A stretch of DNA of 64,000 nt from Pantoea sp. At-9b (GTDB lineage: Bacteria > Pseudomonadota > Gammaproteobacteria > Enterobacterales > Enterobacteriaceae). The DNA lies in the NCBI RefSeq assembly GCF_000175935.2, contig NC_014837.1, positions 1,798,001 through 1,862,000 on the forward strand. The letters are read 5' to 3'. The notes beneath the pieces are model-generated. The model did no database searches. It was not told the origin of the DNA and was given only the letters and a program-made list of their open reading frames with translations. Both the position numbers and the translations under genes were made by a program. Of the stretch, positions 34,581-43,564 are shown piece after piece (within the stretch, counting starts at the first letter, position 1; every line of letters begins with the position of its first letter).

Positions 34581-35327
34581 ATGTTAATGCAGTGCCGCGG
34601 GGCCAGCGTCACAGGACGGCTGGCCCCCGTCGATCTTGAGCTGCGCGCTGGTGAACTGGTGCATTTGGTGGGGCCGAATGGCGCAGGTAAAAGCACGCTG
34701 CTCAACGTGTTGGCCGGTTTGCTGCCGGCAACGGGTGATATTCATCTCTCTGGTCAGCCGTTAGCACAATGGAATGGCGTCGCGTTGGCGCAGACGCGTG
34801 GCTGGTTACCACAACAACAGCCCCCCCCGGGACAGATGCCAGTCTGGCATTATCTGCGTATGCATGTGCTCCATGTCACCTCAGAGGCAGACCTGCTGTT
34901 ATTGCAGGTGCTGGAGAGGCTGGGTCTGCAAGACAAGCTGATGCGCAGTCTGCTGCAACTTTCCGGCGGCGAATGGCAGCGGGTGCGCCTTGCCGCGGTT
35001 GTGCTGCAAATTCATCCGGCAATCAATGCGCGTGGCAAATTGCTGTTCCTTGATGAACCGATGAGTGCGCTGGATGTGGCACAGCAACGGGCAGTGGATG
35101 GCTTGCTGGCGCAGTTGCGTGCCGCCGGTATCACCATTGTTGCCAGCGGTCATGATCTTAACCACAGCCTGCGCCATGCTGATCGGGTGTGGCTGATGCA
35201 TCAGTCGAGGCTGGTGGCGCAAGGCACGGCTGATAGCGTACTGACCGTCAGTCAATTGGCACCGCTTTATAATATCCAGTTTCAACGTATAGAAACCCCT
35301 CAGGGCGCATTATTGCTGGTGCCGTGA
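34581..35327 (+). CDS. btuD: Vitamin B12 ABC transporter ATP-binding protein
   Basis: A 248-aa ABC ATPase: Walker A GPNGAGKST, Q-loop WLPQQQ, signature LSGGEWQRVRLA, Walker B LLFLDEPMSALD, and switch ASGHDLNHSLRH. It energises BtuC-mediated cobalamin import. A weak site precedes the ATG, which fits translation coupled to btuE. Confidence 0.96.
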   Translation: MLMQCRGASVTGRLAPVDLELRAGELVHLVGPNGAGKSTLLNVLAGLLPATGDIHLSGQPLAQWNGVALAQTRGWLPQQQPPPGQMPVWHYLRMHVLHVTSEADLLLLQVLERLGLQDKLMRSLLQLSGGEWQRVRLAAVVLQIHPAINARGKLLFLDEPMSALDVAQQRAVDGLLAQLRAAGITIVASGHDLNHSLRHADRVWLMHQSRLVAQGTADSVLTVSQLAPLYNIQFQRIETPQGALLLVP

Positions 35328-35401
35328 AGGCCAACGCCTTGCGCAAGATAAGGTTTTGCCGCTAAAGTGTTGCTCGGGCAACGGATTTAAGGATTTTTCT
35401 G

Positions 35402-35860
35402 ATGCGGCTGATGATGTTGATTCTGGTACTCCTGCTGGCAGGATGCAGTCACCATGCCCCCCCGCCCAATGGTCGCCTGTCCGACTCCATCACCGTCATT
35501 GCCCAACTCAATGATCAACTCAATAACTGGCATGGCACCCCTTATCGTTATGGCGGCCTGAGTCGTGGTGGGGTGGATTGTTCCGGCTTTGTCTATCTTA
35601 CCTTCCGCGATAGATTCGATCTTCAGCTACCGCGCTCGACCGACGCGCAAAGCGATATCGGTACCCGGATTGATAAGGATGATCTATTACCGGGCGATTT
35701 GGTGTTCTTTAAAACCGGCAGTGGTGAAAATGGTCTGCATGTGGGTATTTATGATACCGATAACACCTTTATTCATGCCTCTACCAGTCAGGGTGTGATG
35801 CGATCGTCGCTGGATAATGTTTACTGGCGAAAAGTATTCTGGCAGGCACGGCGTATTTAG
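35402..35860 (+). CDS. nlpC: NlpC/P60-family lipoprotein
   Basis: A 152-aa lipoprotein with lipobox LAGC at about residue 15. The NlpC/P60 cysteine-peptidase core has the catalytic Cys in GVDCSGFVYLTF and His in GLHVGIY and FIHAS. The family hydrolyses murein peptide bonds, although E. coli NlpC activity is not well defined. It follows btuD after 74 bp, as in E. coli. An imperfect TAGCCAAAA/TTTTGGCTA hairpin at 35868-35890 follows its stop. Confidence 0.94.
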   Translation: MRLMMLILVLLLAGCSHHAPPPNGRLSDSITVIAQLNDQLNNWHGTPYRYGGLSRGGVDCSGFVYLTFRDRFDLQLPRSTDAQSDIGTRIDKDDLLPGDLVFFKTGSGENGLHVGIYDTDNTFIHASTSQGVMRSSLDNVYWRKVFWQARRI

Positions 35861-36141
35861 CCGAGGATAGCCAAAAAACACTTTTGGCTAAAAGTGATGC
35901 GCGGATATCTGTACTTAAATTAAATTTTCTGCCCCTAAAAATGCTCTGCTTTAAAATGGCACTTTACCTGCGGCGGGTTTAATACTAACAATAATACCTT
36001 AATGTAATTTAGCGTATGGATATCAGACCCTGGTTATTTGGCTTAAGGATTATTTCAGCGTTAAAAATGACACCATCAGGCACAAAAGCATCTCTCTTCT
36101 AACGTTTGGTCCTATTGCCTGAGCGTTTTCATTGATATACG

Positions 36142-36918
36142 ATGCGCCAATCGCCACTGCTTCTGGCTATTGAAATGAAAGTTCATTTATCTGCCGACTA
36201 TCAGTCGGAAACCTGGTTTTATCCAGCCTATTCTCTGGCGGGCCAGTTAACTGCGGTTGAACTGGTTACGCAATTTGTCCACGACAGCGCGCCTATCACG
36301 CTGCCGCAGGATTTGCTGTTGCCGCAATTAGACGACGCTCAACAACTGCGTTTGCTTCAGAGCCAGCTGACATTACTGGAAAAGTACCGCGAGTTTTTTG
36401 AGTTAAATCAAATTACCGCGTTGGTTCGTATTGATGATTCTATGGCAGTGACACTGCTTGAAAGTGAATTTCTGTTAAGGAAATTTAAACAACTGCCGTT
36501 TATTGTATTGGATGTCAGCGAGACTTTCCCTCAATTATCGCAGGGTAAATCACATCCACTTTTGAGTGCGCTAAAAAGTGAATTTCGTTTATCACTTTCG
36601 CAATTTGGTGCAGGTAAAGCACCGGCGACGGCGGTTTACGATAATCTTTTTAGTGTACTGAAAATGGACAAAAACTTTATTCAGGCGCTGGCAAAACGTG
36701 CATCTTTTATACCCTTTATTCAGACGCTTATCGACAATTTCACCAGCGATAGCACGCAGATTATTATTTGCGGCATTGATGATGCAGCGATGCTGGAGAA
36801 AGTGACGGCGCTTAGCGGTGCACATTTGCAGGGTAGCCTGTTTCCGGTGGTCAAAGCGGAACGCTTGCATGACCTGATTTATCCCGACGTGACTCTTAAT
36901 TCTCCGTTGCAGCAGTAA
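36142..36918 (+). CDS. ydiV: Degenerate EAL-domain protein YdiV (anti-FlhDC factor)
   Basis: The 258-aa frame matches E. coli YdiV in the order of segments: [10 protein letters not shown] (degraded EAL region), [11 protein letters not shown], the [14 protein letters not shown] helix and LGxxGAGK-like [31 protein letters not shown]. The Glu residues of active EAL phosphodiesterases are mostly missing, so it should not hydrolyse c-di-GMP. YdiV binds FlhD and lowers flagellar gene expression when nutrients are poor. The start is uncertain: ATG 36142 or ATG 36175 (MKVHLSADY), the latter closer to the E. coli N-terminus; neither has a strong Shine-Dalgarno. Confidence 0.78.
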   Translation: MRQSPLLLAIEMKVHLSADYQSETWFYPAYSLAGQLTAVELVTQFVHDSAPITLPQDLLLPQLDDAQQLRLLQSQLTLLEKYREFFELNQITALVRIDDSMAVTLLESEFLLRKFKQLPFIVLDVSETFPQLSQGKSHPLLSALKSEFRLSLSQFGAGKAPATAVYDNLFSVLKMDKNFIQALAKRASFIPFIQTLIDNFTSDSTQIIICGIDDAAMLEKVTALSGAHLQGSLFPVVKAERLHDLIYPDVTLNSPLQQ

Positions 36919-37016
36919 TCCATTCATCTGTTATCTCCGCAGTGTCAGCGTTACACTATCCGTTGATTTTCAACCCAATCGCGGTGCCCGGCAACGATGC
37001 ACCTCGCGGAGTGACT

Positions 37017-38456
37017 ATGCAGTTTACCAATAGCTGGCAGCGTGAGTTGCCGGGATTCTATACCGCCCTGGCCCCAACCCCGTTGCAGGGAGGGCGTCTG
37101 CTGTACCACAACGCGCCGCTGGCAACGACCATGGCGCTCGACCCGTCGCTGTTCAGCGGGGACGGCCATGGTGTCTGGTTCGGGCAAGCGTTGCTGCCGG
37201 GCATGGCACCGTTGGCACAGGTGTACAGCGGGCACCAGTTTGGCGTCTGGGCCGGACAATTGGGCGATGGGCGGGGCATTCTGCTGGGTGAACAGCAACT
37301 GGCGGACGGACGTAAGCTGGACTGGCACCTGAAAGGGGCAGGGCTGACCCCCTATTCACGCATGGGGGATGGTCGCGCGGTGATCCGCTCCACGGTGCGT
37401 GAATTTCTCGCTTCGGAAGCCTTACATCATCTGGGCATCCCCACCACGCGTGCGCTATCCCTGGCGGTGGGCGAGGAACCTGTGCTGCGTGAGACGCAGG
37501 AACGTGGCGCGATGCTGATGCGCATTGCTGAGAGTCATCTGCGCTTTGGTCATTTTGAGCATTTCTACTATGGTGGCGAGCCAGACAAGGTTCGTCAGCT
37601 GGCCGATTATGCCATCCGCCATCACTGGCCAATGTTGCAGGAGGAGGCGGATCGCTATCTGCTGTGGTTCACCGATATTGTGAAGCGCACCGCCAGTTTA
37701 ATCGCTCAGTGGCAGAGTGTCGGGTTCGCCCACGGGGTGATGAATACCGATAATATGTCGCTGCTGGGGCTGACCATCGACTACGGCCCTTACGGCTTCC
37801 TCGACGATTATCAGCCCAACTTTATCTGCAATCACAGCGATTATCAGGGGCGCTACGCTTTCGATAATCAGCCTGCGGTCGGCTTATGGAATCTTAATCG
37901 TCTGGCACATGCGTTGTCCGGCTTAATGAGCACCGAGCAATTGAAACAGGCGCTGAGCCATTATGAACCGGAGCTGATGCGCGTCTGGGGAGAAAGAATG
38001 CGCGCCAAACTCGGATTGCTCACCCCGGAGGCCAATGACAACGAAATCCTTACCGGATTGCTGGCACTGATGACCCAGGAGCACAGCGACTATACCCTGA
38101 CATTCCGTCTGCTCAGTGAGACGCAACAGCAGCAGACGCGTTCGCCATTGCGGGACGAATTTATCGATCGCGATGCTTTTGACCGCTGGTATGACGGCTA
38201 TCGTCAGCGTCTGTTGCGGGATGAAGCCAGTGATGAAACACGCCAGCAAGTGATGAAAGCGGCCAACCCGGCCTTGGTGTTGCGCAACTATCTTGCTCAG
38301 CAGGTGATTGAAGAGGTTGAACGTGGTGAAACCGCTGCCCTGGAACGCTTGCATCTGGCATTGCAGCAGCCGTTTAGCGATGAGGCCGTCAGCGCGGAGT
38401 TGCGCCAACGGCCACCGGAGTGGGGAAAAACGCTGGAAGTGAGTTGCTCCAGCTAA
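37017..38456 (+). CDS. selO: Protein adenylyltransferase SelO (YdiU)
   Basis: A 479-aa SelO pseudokinase. It has [38 protein letters not shown], the active-site [13 protein letters not shown] and [13 protein letters not shown] segments, and the C-terminal CSS (Cys replacing the Sec of animal SelO). It AMPylates proteins in redox homeostasis. I chose the ATG at 37017, preceded by GGAGTGACT, and not an upstream one, since it matches the E. coli N-terminus (478 aa). Its stop codon directly abuts that of aroH on the other strand. Confidence 0.95.
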   Translation: MQFTNSWQRELPGFYTALAPTPLQGGRLLYHNAPLATTMALDPSLFSGDGHGVWFGQALLPGMAPLAQVYSGHQFGVWAGQLGDGRGILLGEQQLADGRKLDWHLKGAGLTPYSRMGDGRAVIRSTVREFLASEALHHLGIPTTRALSLAVGEEPVLRETQERGAMLMRIAESHLRFGHFEHFYYGGEPDKVRQLADYAIRHHWPMLQEEADRYLLWFTDIVKRTASLIAQWQSVGFAHGVMNTDNMSLLGLTIDYGPYGFLDDYQPNFICNHSDYQGRYAFDNQPAVGLWNLNRLAHALSGLMSTEQLKQALSHYEPELMRVWGERMRAKLGLLTPEANDNEILTGLLALMTQEHSDYTLTFRLLSETQQQQTRSPLRDEFIDRDAFDRWYDGYRQRLLRDEASDETRQQVMKAANPALVLRNYLAQQVIEEVERGETAALERLHLALQQPFSDEAVSAELRQRPPEWGKTLEVSCSS

Positions 38457-39503
38457 TCAGAAACGGCTGTCGACGGCAGCCGCCAGGCGTGCCAGCACGT
38501 CTGCACTGTCGTCCCAGCCGAGGCAAGGATCGGTAATTGACTGGCCGTACACCAGCGGTTCGCCGCTGACCACTTTCTGATTGCCTTCCTGTAGGAAGCT
38601 TTCAATCATCACGCCAGCCACCGCGCGTGAACCGGCGCGGATTTGCGCGGCCACATCTTCTGCTACATCACGCTGACGGCGATGCTGTTTCTGGCAGTTG
38701 GCGTGGCTGAAATCAATGACCAACTGTTCCGGCAGATTAAAATCACGCAGATTCGCCGCTGCTGCTGCCACGTCATCCGCGTGATAGTTGGGCTGGCGGC
38801 CGCCACGCAGAATGACATGACCATGCGGGTTGCCACTGGTCTGATAGATGGTCATCTGACCGTTCTTATCAGGGGACAGGAACATATGGCTGGCGCGCGA
38901 CGCACGAATCGCATCCACAGCGATCTGGACGTTGCCGTCGGTGCCATTTTTAAAACCAACCGGGCAAGACAGCGCTGACGCCATTTCACGGTGGATCTGG
39001 CTTTCAGTGGTGCGCGCGCCGATGGCACCCCAGCTGATCAGATCAGCAATAAACTGGCCGATCACCATATCGAGGAATTCGGTGGCGGTCGGCATACCGA
39101 TCGCGTTGATATCAATCAGCAACTGGCGGGCAATAGCGATGCCACGATTCACATCAAAGCTGCCATCTAAATCCGGATCAGAGATCAAGCCTTTCCAGCC
39201 AATCACGGTACGTGGTTTTTCAAAATAGGCGCGCATGACGATTTCCAGCCTGTCCTGGTACTGTTCGCGCAGGACATTCAGACGCTGTGCGTACTCCAGC
39301 GCGGCTTTGGGATCGTGCAGTGAGCAAGGGCCGATAATCACCAACAGGCGGCGATCTTCTCCGGTGAGAATACGGGCAATTCGCTGGCGCGCAGCGGTCA
39401 CGGTGGCGGCAATGTCGGCCGAAATAGGGTGCTGTTGTGCTAACGCGGCGGGCATTATCAGGCTGCCGATGCGCGCGGTACGCAGTTCATCAGTTTTGTT
39501 CAT
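38457..39503 (-). CDS. aroH: 3-deoxy-7-phosphoheptulonate synthase, Trp-type
   Basis: A 348-aa type-I DAHP synthase, the E. coli AroH length. It condenses PEP and erythrose-4-phosphate, the first step of aromatic amino-acid synthesis. It has LLVIIGPCSLHDPKAALEYA, FEKPRTVIGWKGLI, GARTTESQIHREMAS and DFSHANCQKQHRRQ, and ends AAVDSRF. AroH-specific runs such as MFLSPDKNGQMTIYQTSGNP separate it from AroF and AroG. I chose the ATG at 39503 (MNKTDELRTARIG), matching E. coli. No TrpR operator of the CTAGTTAACTAG type is visible in the 171-bp upstream gap. Confidence 0.93.
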   Translation of the reverse strand: MNKTDELRTARIGSLIMPAALAQQHPISADIAATVTAARQRIARILTGEDRRLLVIIGPCSLHDPKAALEYAQRLNVLREQYQDRLEIVMRAYFEKPRTVIGWKGLISDPDLDGSFDVNRGIAIARQLLIDINAIGMPTATEFLDMVIGQFIADLISWGAIGARTTESQIHREMASALSCPVGFKNGTDGNVQIAVDAIRASRASHMFLSPDKNGQMTIYQTSGNPHGHVILRGGRQPNYHADDVAAAAANLRDFNLPEQLVIDFSHANCQKQHRRQRDVAEDVAAQIRAGSRAVAGVMIESFLQEGNQKVVSGEPLVYGQSITDPCLGWDDSADVLARLAAAVDSRF

Positions 39504-39549
39504 CAGGGTTCTCGAAAATCTGTTCTTCGCAACGGTGAAATACCGGGAA

Positions 39550-39589
39550 GTGATGAAAGTCACAATAAACCATTGACCTGCGAATTCAA
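39550..39589 (-). promoter_or_regulatory. Predicted aroH promoter with overlapping inverted repeat
   Basis: On the minus strand TTGAAT (39584-39589) and TATTGT (39562-39567) are separated by 16 bp, a plausible sigma-70 promoter. A GTGA-N6-TCAC inverted repeat (39550-39563) lies over the expected start site, an operator-like position. The factor is not identified. Confidence 0.4.
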
Positions 39590-39674
39590 CCGGCTAAAGC
39601 GAAAGGAATTTCCACCAGTCGGCAGCCGCGCTTTACAAACGCGTATTGGTCACCTGCCGCCGCGCTACGCCAGG

Positions 39675-40502
39675 TCAATACATGCGGCGCGTCAGGCCCA
39701 TAATGTCGAGAATTTTGGTGGCGATCTCTTCCACCGAGTAGTTGGTACTGTTGAGATAGCGAATCTGATGGGTGCGGAACAGGGCTTCAACTTCACCCAC
39801 CTCCAGGCGGCACTGGCGTAGCGAGGCATAACGCGTATTTTCCGCACGCTCCTGACGAATGGCGGCCAGTCGCTCGGGGTCGATGGTCAGACCAAACAGC
39901 TTATGCTGATGGGCGCGCAGGGCTGGCGGCAGTTTCAGGTTATCCATATCATCGGCAATAAAAGGATAGTTAGCGGCCCGGACGCCAAACTGCATCGCCA
40001 GATACAGGCTGGTGGGGGTTTTACCGCAACGTGACACGCCGAGCAGAATGACCTGAGCGTCCTCAAGGCCGCGCAGTGAGATGCCGTCATCGTGAGCCAG
40101 GGTATAATCAATCGCGGCGATGCGCGCATCGTATTTACCCAGATTACTCGCCGTCAGCCCATGAGTACGGTGGGCGACGGGCATGGAAGACACCCCTAAT
40201 TCGCTCTGCAACGGGCCAACCAGCGCCTGGACAATATCCTGACAGAAACCTTCGCTCTCCAGAATAATTTCCCGGACATCGGGCGTCACGATGGAGAAGA
40301 ACACCAGCGGACGCACACCGCTCTGTTGATAGAGTGCATTAATCTGGGCTTTAACCGCTTGAGCACGCTGCACATTTTCGACGAATGGCAGGGTAACGCT
40401 ATTGGTGTTGACCGGGAATTGTGACAACACCGCATGGCCGAGGACTTCAGCGGTAATGGCGGTGCCATCGGAGATGTAAAACACGCTACGTTCGGTGCTC
40501 AT
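39675..40502 (-). CDS. ppsR: PEP synthase regulatory protein (kinase/phosphorylase)
   Basis: A 275-aa DUF299-family protein. PpsR switches PEP synthase off by ADP-dependent phosphorylation of a conserved Thr near the catalytic His, and on by Pi-dependent dephosphorylation. It has [25 protein letters not shown] at the N-terminus and the P-loop [15 protein letters not shown] at about residue 153. I chose the ATG at 40502 (MSTERSVFY), with an upstream AAGAGGAAG site. It is divergent from ppsA, as in E. coli, sharing a 446-bp regulatory region. Confidence 0.95.
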   Translation of the reverse strand: MSTERSVFYISDGTAITAEVLGHAVLSQFPVNTNSVTLPFVENVQRAQAVKAQINALYQQSGVRPLVFFSIVTPDVREIILESEGFCQDIVQALVGPLQSELGVSSMPVAHRTHGLTASNLGKYDARIAAIDYTLAHDDGISLRGLEDAQVILLGVSRCGKTPTSLYLAMQFGVRAANYPFIADDMDNLKLPPALRAHQHKLFGLTIDPERLAAIRQERAENTRYASLRQCRLEVGEVEALFRTHQIRYLNSTNYSVEEIATKILDIMGLTRRMY

Positions 40503-40635
40503 AATGAAAACTTCCTCTTGATAACCTTTGTGCAACATTACCATTGCCAATATTTCATTTTTATAAATAATAAAATGAAATGTCCATATAGCAAAGAATC
40601 AGGGCCGTGCTGACATTAATCTAACCATCAATATA

Positions 40636-40653
40636 GATGAAATAGCGTTTCGG
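40636..40653 (-). promoter_or_regulatory. Candidate Cra (FruR) site upstream of ppsA
   Basis: On the minus strand CGAAACGCTATTTCA matches the GAAAC core and part of the Cra operator (GCTGAAACGTTTCAGC), with several mismatches. ppsA is a known Cra-activated gene in E. coli. Confidence 0.35.
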
Positions 40654-40702
40654 AAATCATCCTTTTTTCGCTTATTTTGCTTCGCGCACAAAATAAAGTC
40701 GT

Positions 40703-40799
40703 ATTTTGTTGCGCAACAAAATGCAAGCGCTAACCCTCTGAAAATGAGAAATTTATTGCGGAAGCAATCTGTTAGCGCTAATGGCTGGTGTTGCGCAAC
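40703..40799. promoter_or_regulatory. Cluster of four palindromic motifs upstream of ppsA
   Basis: Two copies of GTTGCGCAAC (40708-40717 and 40790-40799) flank AGCGCTAAC (40726-40734) and its reverse complement GTTAGCGCT (40771-40779). The first copy is extended to a perfect 20-bp palindrome (40703-40722). The arrangement is mirror-symmetric. Both motifs have a central CpG, as LacI-family operators do. The cluster lies 150-246 bp upstream of the ppsA start. The same two motifs recur upstream of pykF. Confidence 0.65.
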
Positions 40800-40948
40800 C
40801 TGAATAATTGCGGGTACTAATCCGATTTTTCATTTCTTTCGCTGCTTTAACGATTCAACACTTAGTCTTTATATTCCGCTTGTGCCAGGCTGTATTTGCG
40901 AATAGCAAAATGTTCCATGTGCCCCAATCATTTAAAAGGATAATCTCG

Positions 40949-43333
40949 ATGTCCAATAAAGGCGAACAGCCGCTAGTGCTCTGGTACAACCAGCTTGGCA
41001 TGCATGATGTTGATCGGGTGGGAGGCAAGAATGCTTCTCTGGGTGAAATGATTACCAATTTGTCGTCGCTGGGTGTGGCTGTACCCAATGGCTATGCGAC
41101 CACATCTTATGCTTTTAATCAGTTTCTCGATCAAAGCGGGCTGAACCAGCGTATCTATGATCTGCTGGATAAGACTGATATTGATGACGTTGATGAGCTG
41201 GCGAAAGCCGGCAAGCTAATCCGCCAGTGGGTGGTTGATACGCCGTTCCAGCCAGAACTGGAAGCGGCGATCAATGATGCCTATCAGCAATTATCCGCTG
41301 ATGATGCCGAGGCTTCTTTCGCGGTACGTTCCTCGGCGACGGCTGAAGATATGCCCGATGCCTCTTTTGCCGGGCAACAGGAAACCTTCCTGAATGTGCA
41401 GGGCATTGATGCCGTCATGGTGGCGGTGAAACACGTTTATGCGTCACTGTTTAACGATCGCGCCATCTCCTACCGTGTGCATCAGGGATATGACCATCGC
41501 GGCGTTGCACTGTCAGCGGGTATCCAGCGCATGGTGCGTTCTGACCTCGCCTCCTCTGGCGTGATGTTTACCATTGATACCGAATCCGGCTTTGATCAGG
41601 TGGTGTTTATCACCGCAGCCTTAGGTCTTGGCGAAATGGTGGTTCAGGGTGCCGTGAACCCGGATGAATTCTACGTCCACAAACCAACGCTGGCAGCCAA
41701 TCGCCCGGCGATTGTGCGCCGCAATATGGGTTCTAAAAAACTGCGCATGGTCTACGCCGATTCTCATGAGCACGGTAAGCAGGTGCGCATCGAAGATGTG
41801 GCAGAAGCCGACCGCGACCGCTTCTGCCTGAGTGATGACGAGGTGCAGGCGTTGGCTAAACAGGCGGTGTTGATCGAGCAACATTACAAACGCCCGATGG
41901 ACATTGAATGGGCCAAAGATGGCCACACCGGCAAGTTATTTATCGTCCAGGCTCGCCCGGAAACGGTGCGTTCCAATGGTCAGGTGATGGAGCGCTACAA
42001 CTTGCAGGGCAAAGGCAAGATTGTGGTAGAAGGGCGCGCCATTGGTCATCGTATCGGTGCTGGTGAAGTTAAGGTGATCCAAGACATCAGTGAGATGAAC
42101 CGTATCGAGAAGGGCGACGTATTGGTGACCGACATGACCGACCCGGATTGGGAACCGATCATGAAGAAGGCCTCCGCGATTGTCACTAACCGGGGTGGAC
42201 GCACCTGTCACGCGGCGATCATCGCCCGTGAGCTGGGCATCCCGGCGGTGGTCGGCTGCGGCGATGCCACGGAACGACTGAAAGACGGTCACAAAGTTAC
42301 CGTCTCCTGCGCCGAGGGTGACACCGGTTACGTTTATGATGATCTACTGGATTTCGAAGTCACCAGTTCTCAGGTGGATAGCCTGCCGGACCTGCCACTG
42401 AAAATCATGATGAACGTTGGCAACCCGGATCGTGCTTTCGATTTTGCCTGCCTGCCGAATGAAGGCGTTGGACTGGCACGGCTGGAATTCATCATTAACC
42501 GGATGATCGGCGTGCACCCGAAGGCGCTGCTGGAATTTGACCAGCAGACACCGGAACTGCAACAGGAAATTCGTCAGATGATGAAAGGTTTTGACGATCC
42601 GGTTGAGTTCTATATTGCCCGTCTGACCGAAGGCATTGCCACACTCGGCGCCGCGTTTGCACCGAAGCGTGTCATCGTGCGTCTGTCTGATTTCAAATCG
42701 AACGAGTACGCCAACCTGGTGGGCGGCGAGCGCTATGAGCCGGAAGAAGAGAACCCAATGCTCGGTTTCCGTGGTGCAGGTCGTTATGTTGCCGACAGCT
42801 TCCGCGACTGTTTCGCGTTGGAATGTGCTGCCGTGAAGCGGGTGCGTAATGACATGGGGCTGACCAACGTGGAAATCATGATCCCGTTTGTTCGTACCGT
42901 GGCGCAGGCAGAAGCGGTAGTGGAAGAACTGGCGAAACAGGGACTTAAACGCGGTGAGGATGGCCTGAAGGTGATCATGATGTGTGAGATCCCATCAAAC
43001 GCGCTGCTGGCGGACCAGTTCCTGCAACATTTCGATGGCTTCTCTATCGGTTCCAACGATATGACACAGCTGGCGTTGGGGCTGGATCGTGACTCTGGTG
43101 TGGTTTCGGCGTTGTTTGATGAGCGCAATGATGCCGTGAAAGCGCTGCTGTCGATGGCGATTCAGGCCGCGAAGAAACAGGGGAAATACGTAGGTATCTG
43201 TGGTCAGGGGCCGTCCGACCATCAGGACTTTGCTGCCTGGTTGATGGAAGAGGGTATCGACAGCCTGTCGCTTAACCCGGATACCGTGGTAGAGACCTGG
43301 TTGAGTCTGGCAGAGTTGAACGCAGCAAAATAA
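40949..43333 (+). CDS. ppsA: Phosphoenolpyruvate synthase
   Basis: A 794-aa PEP-utilising enzyme. It converts pyruvate, ATP and water to PEP, AMP and phosphate in gluconeogenesis. The N-terminal ATP-grasp domain shows [10 protein letters not shown] and [21 protein letters not shown]; the swivelling domain has the phosphohistidine in [18 protein letters not shown], with the PpsR-target Thr next to it; the C-terminal barrel has [17 protein letters not shown] and the catalytic Cys in [10 protein letters not shown] chose the ATG at 40949 ([13 protein letters not shown], after AAAGGA), as the long upstream frame extension has no family match. Confidence 0.97.
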   Translation: MSNKGEQPLVLWYNQLGMHDVDRVGGKNASLGEMITNLSSLGVAVPNGYATTSYAFNQFLDQSGLNQRIYDLLDKTDIDDVDELAKAGKLIRQWVVDTPFQPELEAAINDAYQQLSADDAEASFAVRSSATAEDMPDASFAGQQETFLNVQGIDAVMVAVKHVYASLFNDRAISYRVHQGYDHRGVALSAGIQRMVRSDLASSGVMFTIDTESGFDQVVFITAALGLGEMVVQGAVNPDEFYVHKPTLAANRPAIVRRNMGSKKLRMVYADSHEHGKQVRIEDVAEADRDRFCLSDDEVQALAKQAVLIEQHYKRPMDIEWAKDGHTGKLFIVQARPETVRSNGQVMERYNLQGKGKIVVEGRAIGHRIGAGEVKVIQDISEMNRIEKGDVLVTDMTDPDWEPIMKKASAIVTNRGGRTCHAAIIARELGIPAVVGCGDATERLKDGHKVTVSCAEGDTGYVYDDLLDFEVTSSQVDSLPDLPLKIMMNVGNPDRAFDFACLPNEGVGLARLEFIINRMIGVHPKALLEFDQQTPELQQEIRQMMKGFDDPVEFYIARLTEGIATLGAAFAPKRVIVRLSDFKSNEYANLVGGERYEPEEENPMLGFRGAGRYVADSFRDCFALECAAVKRVRNDMGLTNVEIMIPFVRTVAQAEAVVEELAKQGLKRGEDGLKVIMMCEIPSNALLADQFLQHFDGFSIGSNDMTQLALGLDRDSGVVSALFDERNDAVKALLSMAIQAAKKQGKYVGICGQGPSDHQDFAAWLMEEGIDSLSLNPDTVVETWLSLAELNAAK

Positions 43334-43347
43334 TCCCCCGTTATACG

Positions 43348-43374
43348 CATGTCCCGGAATATTTCCGGGGCATG
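43348..43374 (+). terminator. Hairpin downstream of ppsA
   Basis: CATGTCCCGGAA and TTTCCGGGGCATG-type arms form a 12-pair stem with a 3-nt loop, 15 bp after the stop. A weak TTCTTCC tail follows, so termination may be incomplete. Confidence 0.6.
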
Positions 43375-43564
43375 TTCTTCCCGCAGTATCACGCCTTTGA
43401 CGAAGGTTTTTCCCTTATTCCTGTATCGGTGGTGCAATAGCCGCATGGGTTATTTGTTCGCCATTTTATAACATGATGTACATGCGGGTTGGGTATTTTA
43501 CTCCGCGCATGTGATTCGCAGCGTTTATATATGCTGATATCTATGTTATTCAGGGATATTCGTT

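Noticed and set aside
40808..40948. 47-codon N-terminal extension of ppsA
   Set aside because: The family starts at [14 protein letters not shown] precedes the ATG at 40949, and the extension has no similarity to PpsA.
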